A model generated the notes under the pieces. It saw only the letters and a list, made by a program, of their open reading frames with translations, searched no databases and was not told the origin of the DNA. The position numbers and the translations under genes are program-made. DNA of 38,575 nucleotides, from IMG/VR virus record IMGVR_UViG_3300020027_000021, positions 1 to 38,575 of that record. The stretch is one strand, 5' to 3'. The stretch comes from a virus. The number at the start of each line of letters is the position of its first letter. Positions within the stretch are counted from its first letter, which is position 1. Below, one piece after another: positions 1-8,992 of this stretch.

Positions 1-2
1 TA

Positions 3-1076
3 AGAGGACTTCGTAGTGCGCAAACGGGTGAAGCAGGGGCGCGAACTGGATTACTTGGTGAACAAACTAAGGGCGCACGCATAGAAAATCAATACATGCC
101 TGAAAAGATGAAAGCCCAAATTGCCGAAGCCCAAGCCGGAGCACAGAAAGCACGCTTAATGCAAATGATACGTGAACAGCTTATGAGTGGGGGGCAAATG
201 GGTGGCCAAGGTCAAGCAGGTGGACAAATGGGCGGTCAAGGACAGCCAGCACCACAACCAGGACAAGGCGGTGGTATGTTCCCTCAAGGTCAACAAATGC
301 CGCAACAGCAAGAACAACAGCAACCACAACAACCCCAAAATCAGGGTATGGGTTATGCTCAGGCTGCGACAGCTATGCAACTTTTGGGATTAGGTAAACC
401 CCATGTGGTCGATGCCAACGGCAAATACATGGCCATCACTCCTTTTGGTAATATTGATACTGGCGTACATGGACTTAGTGAGCGCGATAAGCAATTAAGC
501 AAAGAAGATGCCAAGGTAATTACTGGATTAGACAAAGTTGTTTTGGATAGCTCATCTAAATTAGACACCTTCAATGAATTAAACGGAATTTTGGGTAGTG
601 ATGAGTTTGCAAAAATGCGTCAAAACCCTTTAGCCGGAAATCTTGAAATGTGGCTTAACGGTAAAGTTGGCTCTAAAGCACAACAAGAAATGGTTGGTAA
701 AGCTCAAACGTACATGGGTCATATTATTAAAGACTCAGCTCGTGACTTTGCCGGACAATTCAGGGTAGGGGAACAGGCATTGCTTAACAACATGAAGCCT
801 AACCCTGGTGATAGCTTAGATGTTATGAAAGGTAAGGCTGAGGCGCTCACCTTCTTAACGACTATGATGAGCAAACGGGCTGAACTTGAAGCAGATTACA
901 TGCGTAATTCTAATTTAAGTCCTCTGCAAGCGAAGATTGCGGCTGATAAGATGCTCGATCCAAAAGCACTTAAGCAGGAAATAAGAACCATATTACACCC
1001 AGCTAAGAAAGTGGAAATTACGGCTGACCAAGCAATAGCAGAATTACAAAGACGACAAGCAGCGGGGCAACAATAA
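3..1076 (+). CDS. DNA ejection protein, 3-prime part (gene continues from 38259)
   Basis: This is the C-terminal part of a gene broken by the arbitrary opening of the circle. Joined to 38259-38575 through the terminal overlap it encodes about 420 aa. The open frame runs from base 3 with no stop; the first in-frame ATG (96) lies inside the joined protein and is not the true start. After a helical N-terminus comes a Gln/Gly/Met-rich segment with repeated GGQ units, then a mainly helical charged C-terminal half. No catalytic motif is visible. It lies between a 202-aa ejection-type protein and a 425-aa glycine-rich protein, in the slot held in P22 by internal ejection proteins (gp7, gp20, gp16). 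The stop overlaps the next start (TAATG). The role is inferred from position and composition; low-complexity Q-rich proteins match poorly by sequence. Confidence 0.7.
   Translation, partial: RGLRSAQTGEAGARTGLLGEQTKGARIENQYMPEKMKAQIAEAQAGAQKARLMQMIREQLMSGGQMGGQGQAGGQMGGQGQPAPQPGQGGGMFPQGQQMPQQQEQQQPQQPQNQGMGYAQAATAMQLLGLGKPHVVDANGKYMAITPFGNIDTGVHGLSERDKQLSKEDAKVITGLDKVVLDSSSKLDTFNELNGILGSDEFAKMRQNPLAGNLEMWLNGKVGSKAQQEMVGKAQTYMGHIIKDSARDFAGQFRVGEQALLNNMKPNPGDSLDVMKGKAEALTFLTTMMSKRAELEADYMRNSNLSPLQAKIAADKMLDPKALKQEIRTILHPAKKVEITADQAIAELQRRQAAGQQ
5..130 (+). repeat. terminal direct repeat, start copy
   Basis: Same 126 bases as 38450-38575. It is more likely an assembly end-overlap than a biological terminal repeat, because it lies inside a coding gene. 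Confidence 0.9.
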
Positions 1077-2353
1077 TGGCTGATATCGATTTCTCAAAAT
1101 ATTCTAATGAAGAGTTGATGAAAATCGCTCAAGGTGCTCAAGCGCAAAAACCATCCTCGCAACAAGAGGAAGAAGAGCCAGGATTTTTTAAATCAGCTTT
1201 GCAAGGTTATGGAAATTATGCCAAAGGTGTTTTAAAAGGTGGTGGCCAAGCTTTGGGTGATTTAGGCGCCTCAGCAGTCAACTGGCCTATTTCTGGCATT
1301 GAAAAGCTATCAGGCCATAAATTACCACATGTGCCTCATCCTCATTTATTAGATAAAGAATCTGATTCATTGGGGGAAACGATTGGACGCACTATTGGAC
1401 AGGTTGGCGCAGGATTTGCATTACCTGGTGGTGTTGGAATGAAAGCCGCTCAACTCGCAGGGAAAGGCTATCAAGCTTTACGTGCTGGCAAACAATTGCC
1501 ACTTATTGGCAAGTTATTGGCTGGTGGAGCTGGCGGTGCTTTAGAAGGAGCAGCAGGTAATGAAGAAAATCGTGGCCTTGGTGGTGCTCTTGGTTCTATC
1601 GCAGGAACCGCAGGCTATGCGTTACCCGCAGCATACAATTTTGCTAAATCACTGGGTTCTAAAAGTATAGCTAAAAATATTCAAGAAGAAGTAGGGCGAT
1701 TAGGCCAGCACTTCAATGAACGGTTCACAAGTCATTTACAAGCTGGTGAAGAAGCCGGAGCAAATAAATTTCTGCGTGGTGAAAAAGGAAATGTTAAATT
1801 ATTGAAAAAAGCCGGAGAAGGGAAACTTGCTTATGGGCTAGAAAAATTTAACGAAAATCCTACATTAACCAACGCGCATAAAGCTCAAAGTGATTTAAAT
1901 AAAATTGTTTCAAAATATTCTCGATCTAAAGAAGGAAGTCTTGAGGCCGATGTTCATTCAGAAGCATTAAAACTTAAGAATCGTTTATTAAAAAAGATTT
2001 CAGAAAGTTTTGAGAAAGCCGGAGTGAAAGAACATGGCGCAGGATATCAGCAATCACGTGTAGATTATGCCAATGAAATGGCTCCTTATCTTGATAGCCA
2101 AACTATTAACGGATTGCTTGGTAAAAATAAACGTGGTGTACAAACGGTACGTCCTAAAGAATTTGCTGATAAATTATTGCAAGAAGAAGAATTTCTCGCT
2201 CAAGCAGGAAATAAACATCCTGACTTATTAAGGCGTGAGAAGTACAATAAAATTAAGAAAAATAAATTAGCTCAAGGGGCTGCTTTAGGTGCTGCAACGA
2301 TTGCTACGGGATTTTTGCCCTATGAAATTAGAAAGCTTCTTGGAACGCATTAA
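1076..2353 (+). CDS. putative ejection/injection protein with hydrophobic segments
   Basis: This 425-aa protein begins at an ATG overlapping the previous stop (TAATG), so translation is probably coupled. Residues ~90-190 contain Gly/Ala-rich, weakly hydrophobic stretches that could insert in membranes. Residues ~195-390 are charged and helical, and the C-terminus carries another Ala/Gly-rich hydrophobic stretch ending near PYEIRKLLG. This pattern is common in podovirus internal proteins that leave the capsid with the DNA and form a channel across the cell envelope. It is the last gene of the head/injection block before the fibres. The order matches the gp16 place in P22, but I see no direct motif, so the function is inferred. 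Confidence 0.65.
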   Translation: MADIDFSKYSNEELMKIAQGAQAQKPSSQQEEEEPGFFKSALQGYGNYAKGVLKGGGQALGDLGASAVNWPISGIEKLSGHKLPHVPHPHLLDKESDSLGETIGRTIGQVGAGFALPGGVGMKAAQLAGKGYQALRAGKQLPLIGKLLAGGAGGALEGAAGNEENRGLGGALGSIAGTAGYALPAAYNFAKSLGSKSIAKNIQEEVGRLGQHFNERFTSHLQAGEEAGANKFLRGEKGNVKLLKKAGEGKLAYGLEKFNENPTLTNAHKAQSDLNKIVSKYSRSKEGSLEADVHSEALKLKNRLLKKISESFEKAGVKEHGAGYQQSRVDYANEMAPYLDSQTINGLLGKNKRGVQTVRPKEFADKLLQEEEFLAQAGNKHPDLLRREKYNKIKKNKLAQGAALGAATIATGFLPYEIRKLLGTH

Positions 2354-2410
2354 TGTTTACTTATTATCCAAATGACTATAAAATGCCCATCCTATTATAG
2401 GAGACCATAA

Positions 2411-2551
2411 ATGTTATCTGGAATAATGATGTTATTTTTCTTCGCAGCGGTCATGTCTTTATTTTTTGGTGATGAAAGTAGTCAAATTATAGTAAAAAAT
2501 AATTACATAGATGATGAAGATGATGTACGGTGGAAATATATTGACTGGTAA
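2411..2551 (+). CDS. small single-TM protein
   Basis: A 46-aa reading frame with a very good ribosome binding site (AGGAG, 7 nt before the ATG). Residues 4-19 form one hydrophobic, Phe/Met-rich segment; the rest is acidic and aromatic, with DDEDD near residues 34-38. It sits alone between the last ejection gene and the first tail-fibre gene. It is too short for a family call; a small membrane protein made late in infection is the most that can be said. Confidence 0.6.
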   Translation: MLSGIMMLFFFAAVMSLFFGDESSQIIVKNNYIDDEDDVRWKYIDW

Positions 2552-2583
2552 ATAAAGTCACAATAGTTTAATCAAGGACGATT

Positions 2584-4491
2584 ATGCCAATTAACCCAGA
2601 TTTATTAATAGCAGCACCTATGCTACAGGATAGTTTCGTTGATAAAAATGGCGAACCTATGGCAGGAGGAGTGATTACCTGCTATCAGGATAACAGCAGG
2701 ACTACTTTAAAGAATTGGTATTATCAGTCTGGGTCTCCTGGAAATTATACTTATATTAGACTGCCAAATCCTTTAACACTTAGTGCGGCTGGCACCATTT
2801 GTGATATTAATGGCGTTGATACAATTCCCTTTTTCTATCCTTACAGTGAATTAGACCAGACAGTAAAACAGCCTTATTACATTACGATTGTAAATCACAA
2901 TCAAACAAACCAAATTACCCGTGCCAACTTTCCATTTATTGCCAATGAAGACAATGAGCCTGGTCAAGGTTCGCATGAAAATTACATCATTAATAATGGA
3001 TTTTGGCGCAACATTGGTACAGCCAATCTCACTAATGTATTGGATATGGTTGTTGCTCCAAGTCAACATGATGGCTTTGTTTCACCTGATATTCACTTCA
3101 TTAAAAATGTTACAGGTGGTCAAGATACGCTTACCTTTACCAAGTTTCCTTTAACCAACACGCCTATTTTAGACGATGATATAACGCCTGAGTTTTATAT
3201 AAACCATGTGTGCGCAAACAGTCCTACTGGTGAAACTCAGAAAGCCTATCAATTCCCTATATCACTCCATGTAAATACTTTAGCAGCCGTTCCTTACACT
3301 GTGACCATACAAGCACAAAATTTAGGTGGTACGGCTCCTGGTCAAAACACAATTAATTTATTTATTTTGCAAGATACGGGAACCGGAACCACATCACCCG
3401 CACCATTTTTGATTGGGTCTATTGCGCTGAATAGTTCTTGGGAGAGATATCAATTCTCTACGGTTTTCCCAGGTACAGCGGGTCTTACTTTAGGAAATGG
3501 CGGTGATGATGCCTTGTATTTATTAGTTCAAATGCCATTAGATATTAGTTGTAATATTAACTTCACAAGACCATCTATTTATTTAAGTGATGATCCACCT
3601 TCTAATAGTTTTTTAACATACGATCAAGTTGATTCTGTGATTAGCACTGCCAGAACTGGGGATATTAGAACAAGTATTAATAGTTTCTATCCTTATGGAT
3701 GGGTGCCAATGAATGATGGAACTATTGGTAATGCAAGCTCTGCTGGTACTGCTCGCGCAAATACCGATACATGGCAACTCTATAATTTAATATGGGCAAT
3801 AGCCCAGCCTTATGATTCAGGTTCAAACTCCAATCCAATTGCCCAGATGTACACGAGTGGTGGCGCTGCTACTAATTATGGTGCTTCTGCAATTGCTGAT
3901 TTCAACGCCAATAAAGGACTTGCTTTAACAAAAAGCATGGGTCGGGTGATGATGGGCAGTGCGCCAGCATCTATTTTACAAAGTGTCTTTAAAAACACAT
4001 TCACGGCCAGTAATTCAACAGGATTATTGGTAACGACTCCAAGTCCTTTTTATCTCTTTGTGGGAATGCCTGTTTATGTAACAAACGTTGGTGGCGCATT
4101 ACCTGGAAATTTAGTGGCCAATGCGATTTATTATGTAACTAATATAGCGACTTTAAGCACATTCCATTTGGCGACAAGTTATACCAATGCTATTGCAGGA
4201 ACCGCAATAGCCTTTAGTACTGCGGGTACTGGCACTCAAACCATTACTTCAATGTATGAAGGAACATTCATTGGTGAATATGGACACGTTCAAACTCTAG
4301 CGGAATTAGCAAACCATCAACATACAACCACATTGAATGTAAATATTACAACAGCAAGTACAAGTGGCCCAGGAACACATGTGGCATGGGATCCAGGCGC
4401 ACAAGTATTTCCTTCCAGCTTTGTAGGAGGCAATGCGGCTATGAACCTTATTCAGGCTAGTGTATTCTATAACATATTTATGAAGCTATAA
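2584..4491 (+). CDS. tail fibre with C-terminal collar domain
   Basis: A 635-aa late structural protein, likely a receptor-binding fibre. The first ~110 residues (DKNGEPMAGGVITCYQD and following) resemble the N-terminal anchor segment of many podovirus and myovirus fibres, where a short beta module carries the words for additional fields of a fibre tip. The middle is beta-rich with Thr/Gly repeats. Residues ~370-450 (YPYGWVPMNDGTIGNA, then a Trp/Leu motif) and the C-terminal NHQH region with the ending VFYNIFMKL are typical of phage tail-collar domains that bind metal through His residues. It is followed by a hairpin and then two more fibre-related genes. Fibre assignment is confident; receptor unknown. 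Confidence 0.8.
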   Translation: MPINPDLLIAAPMLQDSFVDKNGEPMAGGVITCYQDNSRTTLKNWYYQSGSPGNYTYIRLPNPLTLSAAGTICDINGVDTIPFFYPYSELDQTVKQPYYITIVNHNQTNQITRANFPFIANEDNEPGQGSHENYIINNGFWRNIGTANLTNVLDMVVAPSQHDGFVSPDIHFIKNVTGGQDTLTFTKFPLTNTPILDDDITPEFYINHVCANSPTGETQKAYQFPISLHVNTLAAVPYTVTIQAQNLGGTAPGQNTINLFILQDTGTGTTSPAPFLIGSIALNSSWERYQFSTVFPGTAGLTLGNGGDDALYLLVQMPLDISCNINFTRPSIYLSDDPPSNSFLTYDQVDSVISTARTGDIRTSINSFYPYGWVPMNDGTIGNASSAGTARANTDTWQLYNLIWAIAQPYDSGSNSNPIAQMYTSGGAATNYGASAIADFNANKGLALTKSMGRVMMGSAPASILQSVFKNTFTASNSTGLLVTTPSPFYLFVGMPVYVTNVGGALPGNLVANAIYYVTNIATLSTFHLATSYTNAIAGTAIAFSTAGTGTQTITSMYEGTFIGEYGHVQTLAELANHQHTTTLNVNITTASTSGPGTHVAWDPGAQVFPSSFVGGNAAMNLIQASVFYNIFMKL

Positions 4492-4497
4492 AATAGG

Positions 4498-4531
4498 TCG
4501 ACACAATAGACATAATGTTGAAATGTGTCGA
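4498..4531 (+). terminator. 8-bp hairpin after the first fibre gene
   Basis: TCGACACA (4498-4505) pairs perfectly with TGTGTCGA (4524-4531) around a 17-nt loop. A run of six T lies 10 nt downstream (about 4542-4547). The distance is long for a classical intrinsic terminator, so it may instead be an mRNA-stabilising or processing hairpin between two late genes. Confidence 0.4.
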
Positions 4532-4564
4532 AGAAAAAGGATTTTTTAAACATAAGGATATGGA

Positions 4565-4912
4565 ATGTCTACTCCACTTAGTTTTGGACGTGACGTACAA
4601 GGCTACAATGCCTATGCGCCTATGCCCTGTACCAACACCTCATCAGTAACTTTGGCTGCTGCTACTGCTGCTAATGTGACTGTTCCTTCTAATTTTCCAG
4701 TATGGATTGCGAGTTTCAATTACAGTTCTGCGGCTAAGGTTTATGTGGATTTTAGCGGAGCAACAGCCGCAGTTCCCGCAGGAGCTACATTTGCAGCTAC
4801 CACTTCTACACTTAATCCAGGACAACGCACCGTACTTGCTGGAAGCAATATCAGTGTGATTAGTGCGGGCATTGCAGATGTCGTGATTGAACTTTATCCC
4901 ACTAATTATTAA
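4565..4912 (+). CDS. small putative fibre-associated structural protein
   Basis: A 115-aa Ala/Thr/Val-rich protein, predicted to be almost wholly beta strand. It has no signal peptide or membrane segment and no catalytic motif. Its ATG follows an AAGGA site. It lies between two large fibre genes, which suggests a virion decoration or fibre accessory part. The composition resembles the neighbouring fibre proteins. I do not recognise a family. Confidence 0.6.
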   Translation: MSTPLSFGRDVQGYNAYAPMPCTNTSSVTLAAATAANVTVPSNFPVWIASFNYSSAAKVYVDFSGATAAVPAGATFAATTSTLNPGQRTVLAGSNISVISAGIADVVIELYPTNY

Positions 4913-4921
4913 GGATGAATC

Positions 4922-5032
4922 ATGGATCGAGCAGATAATACCTCACCTGGCGCAAATGATAGAACCCAAGATTTAAAATTAGATAGGCTGTTTCGTTTTG
5001 GTTCGGACAGTGCGATTAACAAGAAAACCTAA
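4922..5032 (+). CDS. 36-aa hypothetical protein
   Basis: A short polar reading frame with a good AAGGA site about 7 nt before its ATG, ending at TAA 30 nt before the next gene. It is rich in Asp, Asn and Arg and has no hydrophobic segment. Tight packing between two late genes and the ribosome binding site are the only support. Function unknown. Confidence 0.45.
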   Translation: MDRADNTSPGANDRTQDLKLDRLFRFGSDSAINKKT

Positions 5033-5061
5033 AACTATTATGTCTAATAAAAGGATTTATT

Positions 5062-7620
5062 ATGGCTATTGAACAAATGTTTACAGAATTACCTACCGTA
5101 TCAAACTCAACAATGAGTGATATTATTTGTGCGGTACAAGGCTATGTAAGTCCTTCGGTTTTAGGTCTTTCTACGCAACAAACGTTACAACAAGTTTTCA
5201 GTTTATTTCAATCGAATGTGATTTTGTCTTTTGCTGGTAGCCCAAATGGCAATGTGGCAGGAACTACTTATCAGTTTTGCTGGGATTCTCTAAACTCCAC
5301 ACTTTATATTTGTGTAAGCTCTGGTACGGTCTCAACAGCCGTTTGGGTTCGAGCAGATATTAATGATGGTTATACTACTATGGCTACTGCTGGTGCGACT
5401 ACCACATTAACTTTAATCAGCACGTACTGGCAGTTCTTTACTGGCGTTCTCAGTCAAACTGTTGTAATGCCTGTAGAAAGCACCTTATCTGCTGGAATGA
5501 CTTGGCAAATAGTAAATAACTCAAGCGGGTCGGTCACTATTCAATCATCAGGATTGAACACGATAGCCACATTGAGTGCTGGGCAAGTAGCAGAAGTGAC
5601 CTGTATTTTAAATTCAGGTACAAGTGCGGCATCTTGGAACGCCAATGTTTCAGCTCTGGGCGGTGGTGTTACCTCTATTACCGGAACTGCAAATCAAGTG
5701 ATCGCATCATCTTCCACTGGCGCGGTTACTTTAAGTCTTCCACAAGACATTGCAACAACAAGTTCACCGACTTTTGCCAACGTTACCTTTGGTTCCGGTG
5801 GACAAATTCGGGGTGCAAATGGCTTGCCCGTAATGAATGTCTTGTCATTGGCCAGTGCGGTTAACTGGATTTCAATGAATAACCAAATTACAGGAGTTAA
5901 CCCAGGATTTGTAGCAATAGGTAGTGATACCAATGTGGGAATTGGATTTGTAACTCAAGCTGCGGGATTTTATACGTTTGCTACTACTGCAAGCAGTGCG
6001 ATTCAATATCAAACAGGAACCGGATATCAGCATAATACTAATTTTGTGTTCCCTAATACAGCAGCAACTCGAACTCTCACTTATCCTGATGCCGATGGCA
6101 CAATTGCTCTGACTTCTGGCGCATCAGGTATTGTAAACCCTGGTCTAATTAATCAGTTAGCTTATTATGCCGCAGCGGGTAGCACTATATCAGGTCTTAC
6201 TACAGCAAATAATGGCGTGTTGGTTACAAGTGCTGGTGGTGTTCCCTCAATAAGTACCACGTTGCCTTCTGGTTTAACTATTCCTGGTTATGCTCATTCA
6301 GGTGCTAATAGTGATATTACATCTTTGACAGGTTTGACTGGAGTCATTCGTGCGCCTACCGCAATCACTGATTCTCTTGGTAATCTGAATTTACAATTTA
6401 TTTATGCGGCTTCTGCTGTCAACTTCATTGGTTCATTTAACTCAGACACAGGTATGCCCCTTGGATTTGCTGCTGCTGGTGCTGATGCTGATATTATATT
6501 TCGTATTAATACAAAAGGTAATGCGCCATTTGTGTTGATAACGGCTGCCACGACAATTCCTTTGCAAATATGTAATGGAACTGCAAATCAGCATCTTACA
6601 CAATTCCAGTTTTCTAATACTGCTGCTACAAGAACGGTCACTTTCCCTGATGCCGATGGAACGGTAGCTTTTACCTCTAGTCTTCCAACTCCTTCAGCAT
6701 TAACTAAAACAGATGATACCAATGTCACTTTAACCCTAGGTGGAAGTCCTACTGTAGCCTTACTTGCTGCCACGTCTTTAACTTTAGGATGGACTGGGCA
6801 ACTTGGTTTAACAAGAGGGGGATCTAATGCTAGTTTAACTGCCAGTAATGGAGGTATTGTCTATAGTACGGCTTCTGCAATGGCTATATTAGCAGGAACC
6901 GCAACCGCAAATCAGATGCTCTTGTCAGGAGCAAGTGGCGCACCTTCTTGGTCAACCGCTACTCATCCTGCAACCACAACTATTAATCAAATACTTTATA
7001 GTTCAGCGGCTAATGTGATCTCAGGACTGGCAACTGCTAACAGCGGAGTGCTTGTAACGAGTGCTGGCGGAGTTCCTAGTATTAGCACTACTTTGCCGAA
7101 TGTGGCTCATGGTACACCTACTTCGATTACACTGACCAATGGTACTGGATTACCAATAGCCGGAATAACAGGATTAGGTACTGGTGTTGCAACTGCTTTA
7201 GCGGCTAACGTTGTGGGTTCCGGTGGGATTGCTTTAGATACAGACACCACTTGGACGCCCGTTCTATCGTTCGGAGGAGCAAGTGTCGGGATTACCTATA
7301 CGACTCAACTAGGACACTATACAAGAATTGGTAATGTGGTGACCTTTACATTGCAACTTCTATTATCTAATAAAGGATCTTCGACAGGAATAGTGGCAAT
7401 ATCATTGCCTGTGGCACAAAGAGCAGGCACAGCCTTTACAAGTTTTAGTATTATTCCTGGATTTACTTATACGGTGCCAACGATTGTTGCGTATGGCAGT
7501 CCTGGTGCTGCTGTAATAGGAATTCAAACTTATTCAGTCACAGGTGTTGCTGCAACACTAACAGATACAAATTTTAGCAATACTTCGCTAATAATTATCT
7601 CTGGAAGTTACTTAGTATAA
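5062..7620 (+). CDS. large tail fibre / receptor-binding protein
   Basis: An 852-aa beta-rich fibre with several internal duplications. A block with TAATRT(L/V)T(Y/F)PDADGT occurs twice (residues ~330-350 and ~530-550). A second block, ISGL-TAN-GVLVTSAGGVPSISTTLP, also occurs twice (near residues 375-400 and 655-680). The first ~100 residues probably attach it to the virion. The last ~125 residues (WTPVLSFGG, then GHYTRIGNVVTF, KGSSTG) match a C-terminal domain found on many phage fibres. The repeats look like a rod built by duplication with a distal binding head. Together with the 635-aa fibre it gives two separate adhesins. Confidence 0.75.
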   Translation: MAIEQMFTELPTVSNSTMSDIICAVQGYVSPSVLGLSTQQTLQQVFSLFQSNVILSFAGSPNGNVAGTTYQFCWDSLNSTLYICVSSGTVSTAVWVRADINDGYTTMATAGATTTLTLISTYWQFFTGVLSQTVVMPVESTLSAGMTWQIVNNSSGSVTIQSSGLNTIATLSAGQVAEVTCILNSGTSAASWNANVSALGGGVTSITGTANQVIASSSTGAVTLSLPQDIATTSSPTFANVTFGSGGQIRGANGLPVMNVLSLASAVNWISMNNQITGVNPGFVAIGSDTNVGIGFVTQAAGFYTFATTASSAIQYQTGTGYQHNTNFVFPNTAATRTLTYPDADGTIALTSGASGIVNPGLINQLAYYAAAGSTISGLTTANNGVLVTSAGGVPSISTTLPSGLTIPGYAHSGANSDITSLTGLTGVIRAPTAITDSLGNLNLQFIYAASAVNFIGSFNSDTGMPLGFAAAGADADIIFRINTKGNAPFVLITAATTIPLQICNGTANQHLTQFQFSNTAATRTVTFPDADGTVAFTSSLPTPSALTKTDDTNVTLTLGGSPTVALLAATSLTLGWTGQLGLTRGGSNASLTASNGGIVYSTASAMAILAGTATANQMLLSGASGAPSWSTATHPATTTINQILYSSAANVISGLATANSGVLVTSAGGVPSISTTLPNVAHGTPTSITLTNGTGLPIAGITGLGTGVATALAANVVGSGGIALDTDTTWTPVLSFGGASVGITYTTQLGHYTRIGNVVTFTLQLLLSNKGSSTGIVAISLPVAQRAGTAFTSFSIIPGFTYTVPTIVAYGSPGAAVIGIQTYSVTGVAATLTDTNFSNTSLIIISGSYLV

Positions 7621-7626
7621 AATGAT

Positions 7627-7660
7627 ATCTTCCCATTATTTATTTAGATGGTGGGAAGAT
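7627..7660 (+). promoter_or_regulatory. 9-bp hairpin covering the start of the putative holin gene
   Basis: ATCTTCCCA (7627-7635) pairs perfectly with TGGGAAGAT (7652-7660) around a 16-nt loop. The 3-prime arm contains the purine-rich ribosome binding region and the first two bases of the ATG at 7659. It begins 6 nt after the fibre stop codon and has no following T-run, so it looks like a translation-limiting hairpin rather than a terminator. Confidence 0.5.
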
Positions 7661-7787
7661 GAGAGCAAATAATATAGTTGGTTTAATATTAGGACTTATA
7701 GTAGGGGTAAGAGTCTTAAGACGCGATCCATTTCACTATATGGATGGTGTCCTTTTAGGAATTAGCGCACTATTAATTTACGTGTGA
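7659..7787 (+). CDS. putative holin, two TM segments
   Basis: A 42-aa protein with two hydrophobic segments (residues ~5-19 and ~31-42) joined by a short charged turn containing RRDPFHYMDG. It lies 50 nt before a coiled-coil gene and about 300 nt before the endolysin. That topology and position fit a class II-like holin, which would make the membrane holes that release or activate the muramidase. It is shorter than most holins. Its start codon is inside a 9-bp hairpin, so its translation may be kept low. Alternative: a small accessory membrane protein. Inference from topology and context only. Confidence 0.5.
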   Translation: MRANNIVGLILGLIVGVRVLRRDPFHYMDGVLLGISALLIYV

Positions 7788-7838
7788 TTTGCTATGATGG
7801 ACACGGATGTTTTTCATTAACTTATAAGGAAGTTTTAA

Positions 7839-8063
7839 ATGAATCTTGTTGAATTAGAACAACGTGTAGCTATGTTACAAACAGAATCACAAAAAGCAAC
7901 GGGTCAAGTTGCCTCTTTTGCTGAGAATCTTGAAAAGGCTAAAATTCACTTACACACTATCAATGGCCATCTTAACGAAGCAAATTATCAATGGGAAGTT
8001 GCTAAACAAGAATCAATGAAGCCTAAAGTTGAGGAACCATGTGAGCCAGTCGAAGAAGTATAA
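7839..8063 (+). CDS. 74-aa coiled-coil protein of the lysis cassette
   Basis: Begins at ATG 7839 after an AAGGAAG site. Residues 3-60 form a long heptad-like helix rich in Glu, Gln and Leu; the tail is acidic with Pro-Val-Glu repeats. There is no signal peptide and no membrane segment, so it is not an obvious spanin. It sits between the putative holin and the endolysin. Proteins of this kind are common next to phage endolysins but have no agreed function. Confidence 0.65.
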   Translation: MNLVELEQRVAMLQTESQKATGQVASFAENLEKAKIHLHTINGHLNEANYQWEVAKQESMKPKVEEPCEPVEEV

Positions 8064-8102
8064 ACTTCCCTAACGGACTAGGTTTTCTAGCAAAGGATTG
8101 CT

Positions 8103-8648
8103 ATGACGGACGAGAAACTCACACCTGCGGAGCGTTATAACTCCGCAGTTATAGTATTATTAAATCATGAAGGTGGTTATTCAAATCATCCTAAAGACCC
8201 AGGTGGTGCGACCAATTTCGGTATCACACAAAGGGAATTAACCCGCTGTTATGCCCGCTTAAAATTACCTTCCGATGTAAAGAGCCTGACAAAAGTTCAT
8301 GCTAAAATCTATTACAAATCTGAATGGTGGGATAAATATCATTATGAAGCCATTAATTCCCTGTACATTGCCACAAAGATATTTGATATGGCAGTCAACA
8401 TGGGTGCTGAGGAAGCAGCAATCCTCACCCAGCGTGCCTGTAATGCCTGTGGACACAACCTCAAAGTAGATGGCATATTAGGCGGTAAAACGCTTGGTGT
8501 GATTAATGAAATTAATCTACACAATCGAGAAGAAGATTTAAAATACGAGCTTCAAGAAGAACAAAAGTGGTTTTATGAACACCTTTGCGAAGAAAAACCC
8601 ACACTTAAAGTGTTTCTAAAAGGCTGGTTGAGTCGCGCAGAATGGTGA
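8103..8648 (+). CDS. endolysin, GH108-family N-acetylmuramidase
   Basis: 181 aa, the usual length for this family. The GH108 signature is at residues ~20-38: HEGGYSNHPKDPGGATNFGI, where the Glu of EGGY is the expected catalytic residue. The C-terminal half (from about residue 95, NMGAEEAAILTQRA) fits the associated peptidoglycan-binding domain. There is no N-terminal signal or anchor, so export would depend on a holin. The ATG has an AAGGA site 6 nt upstream. The stop overlaps the start of the RusA gene. It cleaves the glycan strands of peptidoglycan at the end of infection. Confidence 0.88.
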   Translation: MTDEKLTPAERYNSAVIVLLNHEGGYSNHPKDPGGATNFGITQRELTRCYARLKLPSDVKSLTKVHAKIYYKSEWWDKYHYEAINSLYIATKIFDMAVNMGAEEAAILTQRACNACGHNLKVDGILGGKTLGVINEINLHNREEDLKYELQEEQKWFYEHLCEEKPTLKVFLKGWLSRAEW

Positions 8649-8992
8649 TTGAATTGCCATGGCCTCCAAGTGTTAATCACTATTGGAGAAGGCAAGGAAG
8701 CCGCTATTTCGTGAGTTCTGAGGGTAAGGCATATAGAGACAGCCTTTATTATCTATGCGCTGAATATAGGGGTCTATTTGGGGCTGAACGGAGACTATCA
8801 GTCGTTATTAATGCCTTTCCACCAGACAAAAGGCGCAGAGACCTTGATAACATATTAAAAAGCTTACTTGACTCGCTGCAATATGCGAGGGTCTATGAGG
8901 ATGATAGCCAAATTGATTGCCTTACCATCAAAAGAAATTCCTCTCGTGATGGCAAGGTAATTGTTACGATTACCGAATTAAAACGGAATTGA
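8642..8992 (+). CDS. rusA: RusA-type Holliday junction resolvase
   Basis: 116 aa, close to the 120 aa of E. coli RusA. The N-terminal PWPPSVNHYWRR motif is typical. The metal-binding acids are present: RRDLDN-x-LK (the DxD pair and conserved Lys, near residues 62-70) and a further Asp in YEDDSQID (~80-87). RusA dimers cut four-way junctions, here probably those formed during recombination or branched replication, before packaging. Unusually the gene is the last one of the lysis operon, overlapping the endolysin stop by 7 nt, and converges on the SSB gene of the recombination operon with a 15-nt tail overlap. Confidence 0.88.
   Translation: MVIELPWPPSVNHYWRRQGSRYFVSSEGKAYRDSLYYLCAEYRGLFGAERRLSVVINAFPPDKRRRDLDNILKSLLDSLQYARVYEDDSQIDCLTIKRNSSRDGKVIVTITELKRN

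Noticed and set aside
156-574. Long antisense frames opposite the ejection gene
   Set aside because: They follow from the Gln/Gly-rich codon pattern of the + strand gene and have no ribosome binding sites.
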